Shown: piece by piece, positions 6,907 through 13,139 of the stretch
How the letters are laid out: each line of letters begins with the position of its first letter
Position numbering within the stretch: the stretch's first letter is position 1
Origin: Bacillota bacterium
GTDB lineage: Bacteria; Bacillota; Clostridia; Clostridiales; Clostridiaceae
Length of the DNA: 13,139 nucleotides
Assembly (NCBI GenBank): GCA_023417975.1
Contig: JAEZDX010000021.1
Location: 1-13,139, forward strand
Direction of reading: 5' to 3'
Notes under the pieces: generated by a model
Databases searched by the model: none
What the model was told of the DNA's origin: nothing
What the model saw: only the letters and a program-made list of their open reading frames with translations
Made by a program: the position numbers and the translations under genes

Positions 6907-8256
6907 ATTAAGATTAAATCGGTTATAAGTATAATAGTTTCAAAATCGGTGCTGTTTCTCTCCAAAAAGATTTTAAAGGGTGGAAGTAATTATCCTGGAA
7001 GAGTTGCCCTTAAGCTAGATAAAGATATATTATCTGTTATAGCTAAAAATTACGATGTCATATTAATCACAGGTACTAACGGAAAAACTACTACAACCAG
7101 TATGATATATAATATAATAAAGAAAACCGGCAGTAATGTGATTACTAATGGAACCGGTGCAAATATGCTGCCGGGAATAACCGCAAGTTTTATTGACAAT
7201 TTCAGCTTCAGAAAAATGTCGGCCAAAAGTTATGCTGTAATAGAAGTAGATGAAGCAAATTTAAAGTTTATTACTAAGTATATTTCTCCTAAAATAATAA
7301 CAATTACAAATTTGTTTAGAGATCAGTTAGACAGATATGGTGAAGTGTACACGACTCTTAACAAAATTATGGAAGGTGTTCGCGACTTACATAACTGTAC
7401 TTTAATATTAAACGGAGATGAATCTCTTCTCGGTGACATAGCAACAGAAAATAATGTAATTTACTATGGCTTTAATTGTAGTACTAACTCTAATAGAGAG
7501 CTGGAGATAAATGCTGATGCAAAATTCTGCAAGCACTGCAAGCATCCATATGAGTATAGTCTGGTAACTTATAATCACTTAGGTAACTACTTTTGTTCCA
7601 ACTGCGGCTACAAGCGTCCAACTGTTAAGTATGCCGTGGAGGCCATTAGCGAGATGACCCCTTATAGTTCAACAGCTATTATTAATTCTACAGAATGTAC
7701 AATTAGCCAGCCTGGAATATATAATATCTATAACGGGCTTTGTGCTTACTCTATTTGCAGCGAGTTAGGTATTGATCACTCTGTTATTTGTCAATCGTTA
7801 CAAAATCAAGACAGCCATTTCGGCCGTCAGGAGACGTTAAACATTGATGACAAAGAATTAAAAATAGTACTAGTAAAGAATCCGGCAGGTTATAATCAAG
7901 CTATTGATACAGTAAGTCTTGATGAAAGGCATTTCAGTACTGTTTTTCTTTTAAATGATAATTACGCAGACGGGAGAGATGTTTCCTGGATATGGGATGT
8001 GGATTTTGAAAAAATGCTTTCTCTTAATATGGGTGAAATTATTATCGGAGGAATACGCCACTACGATATGGCCGTACGACTCAAAATTGCTGGATTCCCT
8101 GTTGATAAATTCATTATAAACGACAGCTATGAACAGGTTATAAATAGCATAAAAAAATCTGACAGCAGTTACATATATGTACTTGCTACATATACTGCCA
8201 TGATAGATTTCAGAAAGTATCTTCATAGTAAGGGCTACATCAAAAAGCTTTGGTAG
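6907..8256 (+). CDS. murT: lipid II isoglutaminyl synthase, Mur-ligase-like subunit MurT
   Basis: MurT pairs with GatD to convert D-glutamate in the lipid II stem peptide to D-isoglutamine. MurT activates the substrate with ATP and GatD supplies ammonia from glutamine. From the ATT start the protein has 449 residues, close to staphylococcal MurT. Visible are the Mur-ligase P-loop TGTNGKTTTT (55-64), a four-cysteine zinc ribbon (C208, C211, C230, C233), and the C-terminal DUF1727 region with NPAGYNQ and DNYADGRDVSWIWD; an aspartate of that segment is thought to complete GatD's catalytic triad. The conventional alternative start is GTG 6949 (435 residues), but it lacks a ribosome binding site and drops a hydrophobic/basic N-terminal segment of about the length seen in homologues. 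gatD follows 14 bases after the stop. Confidence 0.93.
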   Translation: MKIKSVISIIVSKSVLFLSKKILKGGSNYPGRVALKLDKDILSVIAKNYDVILITGTNGKTTTTSMIYNIIKKTGSNVITNGTGANMLPGITASFIDNFSFRKMSAKSYAVIEVDEANLKFITKYISPKIITITNLFRDQLDRYGEVYTTLNKIMEGVRDLHNCTLILNGDESLLGDIATENNVIYYGFNCSTNSNRELEINADAKFCKHCKHPYEYSLVTYNHLGNYFCSNCGYKRPTVKYAVEAISEMTPYSSTAIINSTECTISQPGIYNIYNGLCAYSICSELGIDHSVICQSLQNQDSHFGRQETLNIDDKELKIVLVKNPAGYNQAIDTVSLDERHFSTVFLLNDNYADGRDVSWIWDVDFEKMLSLNMGEIIIGGIRHYDMAVRLKIAGFPVDKFIINDSYEQVINSIKKSDSSYIYVLATYTAMIDFRKYLHSKGYIKKLW

Positions 8257-8264
8257 AAGGAGGG
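8255..8264 (+). promoter_or_regulatory. ribosome binding site of gatD, overlapping the murT stop
   Basis: AGAAGGAGGG is a near-perfect Shine-Dalgarno sequence that overlaps the end of the murT stop codon (TAG, 8254-8256). It sits six bases before TTG 8271, which sets the gatD start and suggests translational coupling of the two subunits. Confidence 0.8.
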
Positions 8265-8270
8265 TTCGAA

Positions 8271-8999
8271 TTGGAGCTTAACATATGTCATCTATATCCC
8301 GACCTTTTAAATGTATATGGGGATATCGGCAACATACTCATATTGAAATATAGAGCCGAAAAAAGAGGAATAAAAGTAAATGTAATAAATTGCTCTATTG
8401 GAGACAATTTTGATAAAGAAAAGTATGATATTGTATTTTTCGGAGGCGGTCAGGATTATGAACAATCCATAGTATCACCTGATTTAATAACTCTTAAGCG
8501 TGAAAAAATGAAGGAGTATATTGAAGATAATGGTGTACTCCTTGCCATATGCGGCGGTTATCAGCTGCTAGGAAAATATTACACAACTCCTGAAGGTGAA
8601 AAATTGGAAGGATTGTCAATACTTGATATATATACAGAGGGCGGAGATAAGAGATTTATAGGAAACACTTTAATCTTCAATGAGAGCTTCTCTGAAACCT
8701 ACGCAGGCTTTGAAAATCATTCCGGAAGAACTTATACAGGGGATTTACTTCCACTTGGAAAAACTCTTTTGGGCTATGGAAATAATGGTGAAGATGGTAA
8801 AGAAGGCTGCATTTATAAAAACACCTTTTGCAGTTATTTTCACGGTTCACTGCTATCAAAAAATCCTGAACTTGCGGATAGACTCATAACTAAAGCTCTT
8901 GAAAAAAGATATGGTGCTGTAAGCTTAGAAGCCCTTGACGACAGTTATGAAGTAAATGCAAAAAATCACATACAGCTTTTGGCTAAGGATAAAAAATAG
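8271..8999 (+). CDS. gatD: lipid II isoglutaminyl synthase, glutamine amidotransferase subunit GatD
   Basis: A 242-residue CobB/CobQ-type class I glutamine amidotransferase that releases ammonia from glutamine for MurT. The TTG at 8271 was chosen for its strong ribosome binding site, although an in-frame TTG at 8250 also exists. The resulting N-terminus, MELNICHLYPDLLNVYGDIGN, is the normal family start. Catalytic features are the nucleophile Cys94 in LLAICGGYQLLG, Arg128 in the glutamine-binding region, and His191 in YFHGS. With this start Cys94 and Arg128 fall on the numbers I recall for the staphylococcal enzyme. The stop codon is immediately followed by a terminator, ending the capA-murT-gatD run. 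Confidence 0.95.
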   Translation: MELNICHLYPDLLNVYGDIGNILILKYRAEKRGIKVNVINCSIGDNFDKEKYDIVFFGGGQDYEQSIVSPDLITLKREKMKEYIEDNGVLLAICGGYQLLGKYYTTPEGEKLEGLSILDIYTEGGDKRFIGNTLIFNESFSETYAGFENHSGRTYTGDLLPLGKTLLGYGNNGEDGKEGCIYKNTFCSYFHGSLLSKNPELADRLITKALEKRYGAVSLEALDDSYEVNAKNHIQLLAKDKK

Positions 9000-9020
9000 G
9001 CTCTTTTTGAGCCTTTTTTT
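8998..9020. terminator. bidirectional terminator between gatD and the deacetylase gene
   Basis: AGGCTC (8998-9003) and GAGCCT (9009-9014) form a perfect stem with a five-T loop, followed on the plus strand by seven Ts (9014-9020). On the minus strand the same stem is followed by a T-rich run from the A-tract at 8991-8996. It overlaps the gatD stop codon and serves two convergent genes. Confidence 0.9.
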
Positions 9021-9039
9021 ATACAGTCTTATGTTATAC

Positions 9040-9879
9040 CTATCTGTTAATTATTTTTCTTCTCACCATTTCTTCTTCTTCTTCAGGTGTTATGTCTTTG
9101 AATGTTCTAAATTCATATCCATTCTCTTTAAAAAACTTAATTATTTCTGGCAGTGCCTGCACTGTTGTTGTTTTTGTAGGTGCATCATGCATCAACACTA
9201 CAGCGAATTTCAGATTTTTACATTTGCTTATAACTGCGGACTTTATTATATTTGAATCTACTGTTATAGCTGATGCATCTGTTGAGCTTACATTCCAATC
9301 CACATATCTTAATCCTTTTCTTTTAATGCCGTTTTTTATAACAGCTGCATTTACCTTATTTGCTATAGTATTTGTGGAACCTCCAGGCATTCGCATAAAT
9401 GGTGCTATTCCCCTACCCGTTAAGTTTTCTATAACTGCTATATTTTTATATAAATCTTCAAAATAAGCGTCTGTATTTTTATATATGGAATAGTCGTGAG
9501 AGTGACTGTGCGGTAAAATACACATGTCATTTTGATCCAACTTCTGAATAATTTCTTTATTCCTCTCCGCAGCATTCCCAACAATAAAAAAGCTGGCCTT
9601 TACACCATTTTTTAACAGTATGTCCATAATATTTACAGTATTTTGTCTTGATGGCCCGTCATCAAAGGTTAAATATACTTCCTTATCATATTTGCCTTTA
9701 AAATCTCTTCTATTTATTTTACCCACATTTTTTTCTTCATCTGCAGGCAATTCCCAAACTGGGCTTTTCATAGCATAAAATGCACAAACTGTAGTATTGC
9801 TTTTATAGTTGAAACAGTATATTGAACCCATTAATGCAGGAATAGTCATCAAGGTAATTCCCATTTTTATCTTCTTCAT
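9040..9879 (-). CDS. secreted or membrane-anchored polysaccharide deacetylase (NodB family)
   Basis: A 279-residue carbohydrate esterase family 4 protein, probably removing N-acetyl groups from wall glycans such as peptidoglycan. Residues 1-23 form a basic start plus hydrophobic stretch, a signal peptide or anchor. All five NodB motifs are visible: TFDDG (71-75, catalytic Asp73 and metal ligand Asp74), HSHSH (124-128, metal-binding histidines 124 and 128), RMPGG (163-167), DWNVSSTDA (194-202) and LMHD (229-232, His231). The C-terminus is strongly acidic then basic (EEEEEMVRRK). GGGGGAG lies seven bases before the ATG. The substrate (GlcNAc, MurNAc or another glycan) cannot be told from sequence alone. 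It is convergent with gatD and monocistronic. Confidence 0.92.
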   Translation of the reverse strand: MKKIKMGITLMTIPALMGSIYCFNYKSNTTVCAFYAMKSPVWELPADEEKNVGKINRRDFKGKYDKEVYLTFDDGPSRQNTVNIMDILLKNGVKASFFIVGNAAERNKEIIQKLDQNDMCILPHSHSHDYSIYKNTDAYFEDLYKNIAVIENLTGRGIAPFMRMPGGSTNTIANKVNAAVIKNGIKRKGLRYVDWNVSSTDASAITVDSNIIKSAVISKCKNLKFAVVLMHDAPTKTTTVQALPEIIKFFKENGYEFRTFKDITPEEEEEMVRRKIINR

Positions 9880-9926
9880 TTATTGCTCCCCCATTTGTAA
9901 GGATGTACAAGCATAAACATTAACAA

Positions 9927-9942
9927 ATTTACCTTAGTAAAT
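9927..9942. repeat. 16-base palindrome upstream of the deacetylase gene
   Basis: ATTTAC (9927-9932), a four-base centre and GTAAAT (9937-9942) form a perfect dyad 48-63 bases before the deacetylase start codon. On the minus strand it overlaps a weak promoter-like arrangement (TTGATA, 17 bases, GTTAAT), so it could be an operator. No regulator is identified. Confidence 0.4.
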
Positions 9943-9976
9943 ATCAAACTTTCAATGTTTTTTAAAGTGATAGCTT

Positions 9977-9990
9977 CAAGTGTAAACTTG
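9977..9990. repeat. second palindrome upstream of the deacetylase gene
   Basis: CAAGT (9977-9981) and ACTTG (9986-9990) flank a four-base centre. The dyad lies about 100 bases before the deacetylase start. Its sequence differs from the palindrome at 9927-9942, so they are probably not two copies of one operator. Confidence 0.35.
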
Positions 9991-10073
9991 CACATCTGTA
10001 ATAACACACTATATATAATTTACAAATATCCTGCATTTTAAAAGTGGTAAATTAATGAAGAATTCACCCTAAG

Positions 10074-10100
10074 AAAAAAAGCAGCAGTTTTCACTGCTGC
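10074..10100 (-). terminator. intrinsic terminator of galE
   Basis: A perfect 8-bp GC-rich stem (GCAGCAGT at 10081-10088 and ACTGCTGC at 10093-10100) with a four-base loop is followed on the minus strand by seven Ts (10074-10080). It starts four bases after the galE stop codon. Confidence 0.92.
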
Positions 10101-10104
10101 CCTT

Positions 10105-11091
10105 TTACTTTTCATATCCGTATGGATGGGCCAAATGCCATGCCCATGCTGTCTCAATTATTGTTTCAAGTGAGTTATACTTCGGTTTCCAGCCTAATTC
10201 ATTTATTGCTTTTTGAGAAGAAGCTATGAGTATAGCAGGATCCCCTGCTCTTCTTGGCGCTACTTCCGCTCTTATTTCACGTCCTGTTACTCTTCTGGCA
10301 GCTTCAATAACTTCCTTTACCGAGAAACCTTTTCCATTTCCAAGATTTAAAATTGTACTTTCTCCGCCTTTTCTCATTCTGTTTAATGCCAACAGATGGG
10401 CACTAGCTAAGTCCATAACATGTATATAATCCCTTATACAAGTACCATCCTCAGTATTATAATCATCACCGAAAATCATAATCTTTTCTCTTTGTCCAAG
10501 GGCTGTTTGAAGTATCAACGGGATTAGATGGCTTTCTGGTTTGTGATCTTCTCCGATATTTCCATCCATATGAGCACCTGCAGCATTGAAATACCTAAGC
10601 GCCGTGTATTTAATTCCATATGCCATACTTGCCCACTTCAAAGCCTTCTCAACCATTAGCTTCGACTCACCATATGGATTTGTTGGGTAAGTTCTGTCGT
10701 CCTCCTGTATAGGAATACTTTCCGGTTCACCATAAGTAGCCGCTGTTGATGAGAAAACAATATACTTGACATTGTAATCTCTCATAGCATCTAAAAGGCT
10801 TATCGTTCCTCCCACATTATTGTTAAAATACTTTAGCGGTTCTGTTACGCTTTCTCCTACCAATGAGTCCGCTGCAAAATCTATAACTGCTTCAATATTA
10901 TTTTCGGTGAAAACCTTATCTAAAATTTTTCTATCTCTTAAATCACCTTCATATACTTTTCTTCCTACTACAGCATCTCGATGCCCTTTTTGAAAATTAT
11001 CCAAAATCACTACATCTTCACCATTCTCAAGCAATTCAGCTACCATATGGCTGCCTATATAACCGGCACCTCCACATACTAATATCGGCAT
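10105..11091 (-). CDS. galE: UDP-glucose 4-epimerase
   Basis: A 328-residue short-chain dehydrogenase-type epimerase that interconverts UDP-glucose and UDP-galactose with tightly bound NAD, for the Leloir pathway and surface glycans. Counted from the upstream ATG (11097), it shows the NAD-binding GGAGYIGSH (9-17), FAADSLVGES (74-83), SSTAATYG (116-123, threonine in the place of the usual catalytic serine, as in some homologues) and the catalytic YxxxK pair Tyr142/Lys146 in PYGESK. The family stretch from RYFNAAGA to LIPLI (168-194) is intact. Two ATGs are possible. AAGGAGG lies three bases before 11097 and nine bases before 11091, so the second is preferred. The residue aligned with E. coli Tyr299 appears to be leucine, so N-acetyl-sugar substrates cannot be judged. 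No other gal genes are adjacent. Own promoter and terminator. Confidence 0.95.
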   Translation of the reverse strand: MPILVCGGAGYIGSHMVAELLENGEDVVILDNFQKGHRDAVVGRKVYEGDLRDRKILDKVFTENNIEAVIDFAADSLVGESVTEPLKYFNNNVGGTISLLDAMRDYNVKYIVFSSTAATYGEPESIPIQEDDRTYPTNPYGESKLMVEKALKWASMAYGIKYTALRYFNAAGAHMDGNIGEDHKPESHLIPLILQTALGQREKIMIFGDDYNTEDGTCIRDYIHVMDLASAHLLALNRMRKGGESTILNLGNGKGFSVKEVIEAARRVTGREIRAEVAPRRAGDPAILIASSQKAINELGWKPKYNSLETIIETAWAWHLAHPYGYEK

Positions 11092-11126
11092 ATTCATTTA
11101 CCTCCTTAGAAAACCTTTTCTATATT

Positions 11127-11154
11127 ATTTTATCATATATCTTAATGAAATCAA
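11127..11154 (-). promoter_or_regulatory. promoter of galE
   Basis: On the minus strand TTGATT (11149-11154), a 16-base spacer and TAAAAT (11127-11132) are seen, with TGA directly before the -10 box giving an extended -10 element. Transcription would start about 25-30 bases before the galE start codon, leaving a short leader with the AAGGAGG site. Confidence 0.6.
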
Positions 11155-11176
11155 ATACTTTTTAATGCTTTTATGC

Positions 11177-11208
11177 TAGATAGAGTAAGCATCCACTTAC
11201 TCTATCTA
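11177..11208 (-). terminator. long hairpin at the 3' end of clpB, without a U-tract
   Basis: A perfect 13-bp inverted repeat (TAGATAGAGTAAG at 11177-11189 and CTTACTCTATCTA at 11196-11208) with a six-base loop begins six bases after the clpB stop codon. Its position is that of a terminator, but the minus-strand sequence after the stem is A-rich rather than T-rich. It may be a weak or factor-assisted terminator or a 3'-end stabilising stem. Confidence 0.6.
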
Positions 11209-11213
11209 TTGGC

Positions 11214-13139
11214 TTATTTGATTTTGAGATCTGGCTCGTGCTTTACAAAAATAGTAATTTTTCCGTTTTTGCTCTCCACCTCAATATGACAGTTGGAATA
11301 AACCTCTCCGCTTATAATCTTTTTTGCGATATCCGTCTGCAAAGTGTTTTCCAAGTATCTCCTCATTGGTCTTGCTCCATATACCGGATCATAACCTTCA
11401 TTAATCATTGTATCTTTTGCTGTGTCAGAGATACTCATAGTAATATTTCTTTCTAGCAATCTTCTCTTGAAATCTCCAGCGAAAATATCTATTATTTTCT
11501 TTATTTCTTTTCTATTTAGCGGCTTGAAAAGAATTATATCATCAAGTCTATTTAAGAATTCCGGTTTAAATCTTGACTTCAATTCATCCATAACTTCTTC
11601 GCGAATATTTTCATCAATAGTATTCGGGTGAGTATTTTCCAATAAATATTCACTTCCCAAATTTGAAGTCATTATTATTATAGAATTTTTGAAGTCTACT
11701 ACCTTCCCCTTATTGTCAGTAAGTCTCCCATCATCCAGAATTTGCAGAAATATATTAAATACATCATCATGTGCTTTTTCAATCTCATCAAATAGGATTA
11801 CGCTATAGGGACGTCTTCTAACAGCCTCAGTCAACTGTCCGCCTTCCTCATACCCTACATATCCCGGAGGTGCACCTATAAGCCTTGATACTGAATACTT
11901 TTCCATATACTCCGACATATCGATTCTTATAATATTATCTTCACTATCAAACAAAGTTCTTGCTAAAGTTTTTGCTAATTCCGTTTTTCCTACTCCGGTG
12001 GGACCTAGAAATATAAAGGAGCCTATTGGTTTTCTCTCATCCTTTAAGCCAGCCCTTGCACGAATTACCGCATTTGATACAGAACGTACAGCTTCATGTT
12101 GTCCTATAACCCTTTCAGTCAACTCTTCCTCCAACCTTAACAGCTTTTGTCTTTCACTCTCTATTAATCTAGTTACAGGTATTCCGGTCCATCTGGATAC
12201 TATTTCAGAAATTTCTGCTTCAGTAACCTCTTCCTTAAGCAGCGCTTCATCATAATTTTCCTTAATAAGTGACTCTTTTCTCTTTATTTCTTCTTCAATT
12301 TGAGGAATGACACCATACTTATATTCTGCGACCTTATTTAAATCATATTCTCTCTCAGCCTTTTCAAGTTCACCTCTTGCTTCATCTAGCTTGCTTTTCA
12401 ATTCTCTTATTTCAGTTATATAAGATTTTTCTTTTTCATATTTGGCTGTCATTTCATTATCTTTTGATTTTAGTTCACTTATTTCCTTTTGAAGCAGCTT
12501 TAATCTCTCCAAGGACGCAAAATCTTTTTCTTTAGACAAAGCCTCCATCTCAATTTCCATTTGAAATATTCTTCTTCTCACTGTATCAAGTTCCGTAGGC
12601 AAACTGTCGATTTCGGATCTGATCATAGCTCCGGCTTCGTCTATTAAATCTATTGCCTTGTCGGGAAGAAATCTATCCGTGATATATCTATGGGATAATT
12701 TCGCTGCAGCTACAATTGCAGAATCATGAATCCTTATACCATGATGTATCTCAAATCTCTCTTTTAATCCTCTAAGAATAGATATAGTATCTTCCATAGT
12801 CGGTTCTTCAACAGTTACCGGCTGAAATCTTCTCTCCAATGCTTTATCTTTTTCAATATACTTTCTATACTCATCAAAGGTAGTGGCTCCGATGCAGTGA
12901 AGTTCTCCTCTGGCAAGCATTGGTTTTATAATATTTCCTGCATCCATAGCTCCATCAGTTTTTCCAGCCCCAACAATAGTATGTATTTCATCAATGAACA
13001 GAATTATCTTGCCGTCGCTGTTTTCTACTTCTTTTAACACAGCCTTAAGCCTTTCCTCAAATTCACCCCGAAATTTTGCACCAGCTATCAATGATCCCAT
13101 AACCAGAGAAAAGATAATCTTATTTTTTAAGCCCTCAGG
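11214..13139 (-). CDS. clpB: ClpB disaggregase, C-terminal 641 residues (5' end beyond the right edge)
   Basis: Hexameric AAA+ chaperone that pulls polypeptides out of aggregates with DnaK. The frame stays open to base 13139, so the N-domain and the first Walker A are outside the window; the ATG at 13100 is internal. Visible residues show pore loop 1 (GAKFRGEF, 20-27, Phe where E. coli has Tyr), Walker B of NBD1 (IILFIDEI, 45-52), arginine fingers (ERRF, 102-105), a long charged coiled-coil M-domain (about 178-300), Walker A of NBD2 (GPTGVGKT, 379-386), pore loop 2 (GYVGYEEGG, 426-434), Walker B (VILFDEI, 447-453), sensor 1 (TSN, 491-493) and sensor 2 (GARP, 588-591). The long M-domain separates it from ClpC and ClpA. 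Any heat-shock operator (CtsR or HrcA) would lie outside the window. Confidence 0.96.
   Translation of the reverse strand, partial: PEGLKNKIIFSLVMGSLIAGAKFRGEFEERLKAVLKEVENSDGKIILFIDEIHTIVGAGKTDGAMDAGNIIKPMLARGELHCIGATTFDEYRKYIEKDKALERRFQPVTVEEPTMEDTISILRGLKERFEIHHGIRIHDSAIVAAAKLSHRYITDRFLPDKAIDLIDEAGAMIRSEIDSLPTELDTVRRRIFQMEIEMEALSKEKDFASLERLKLLQKEISELKSKDNEMTAKYEKEKSYITEIRELKSKLDEARGELEKAEREYDLNKVAEYKYGVIPQIEEEIKRKESLIKENYDEALLKEEVTEAEISEIVSRWTGIPVTRLIESERQKLLRLEEELTERVIGQHEAVRSVSNAVIRARAGLKDERKPIGSFIFLGPTGVGKTELAKTLARTLFDSEDNIIRIDMSEYMEKYSVSRLIGAPPGYVGYEEGGQLTEAVRRRPYSVILFDEIEKAHDDVFNIFLQILDDGRLTDNKGKVVDFKNSIIIMTSNLGSEYLLENTHPNTIDENIREEVMDELKSRFKPEFLNRLDDIILFKPLNRKEIKKIIDIFAGDFKRRLLERNITMSISDTAKDTMINEGYDPVYGARPMRRYLENTLQTDIAKKIISGEVYSNCHIEVESKNGKITIFVKHEPDLKIK

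Overview
The window is AT-rich, low-GC Firmicutes DNA. Clostridial-type gene sequences, GGAGG-type ribosome binding sites, hairpin-plus-U-tract terminators and a MurT/GatD pair all suggest a Clostridium-like, Gram-positive anaerobe. It looks chromosomal and mostly core-genome. I see no transposase, integrase, CRISPR array, tRNA or complete rRNA gene. Ten protein genes are supported, one of them (clpB) cut by the right edge.

Layout from left to right. Bases 1-115 hold a strong minus-strand promoter and a leader resembling the region before a Firmicutes 16S rRNA gene, so an rRNA operon probably runs off the left edge. Next, on the minus strand, come a penicillin-recognising serine-hydrolase homologue (310-1089) whose catalytic serine position is glycine, and a group III phosphofructokinase (1208-2308) with its own promoter and terminator. 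After a 493-base gap follow uppP (2802-3644) and, upstream of it in the same likely transcript, a membrane-anchored TPR protein (3683-5461). A divergent intergenic region leads to a plus-strand run of capA-like, murT and gatD (5645-8999), closed by a terminator that also serves the convergent polysaccharide deacetylase (9040-9879). galE (10105-11091) and the 3' two thirds of clpB (11214 to the edge) complete the minus strand.

Most of the genes serve the cell envelope. MurT and GatD together amidate the D-glutamate of the peptidoglycan stem peptide. UppP recycles the undecaprenyl lipid carrier used for peptidoglycan and other wall polymers. The NodB-type deacetylase probably modifies wall glycans. 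GalE supplies UDP-galactose for surface glycans. The CapA-like and TPR proteins are both N-terminally anchored with large, probably extracytoplasmic, domains and are transcribed from one divergent region. Phosphofructokinase (glycolysis) and ClpB (protein disaggregation) are housekeeping neighbours.

I found no clearly undescribed system. The most unusual items are the GxxK serine-hydrolase homologue, the probable ATT start of murT, the mixed PFK specificity residues, the CapA-MurT-GatD arrangement without capB/capC, and several unexplained inverted repeats.
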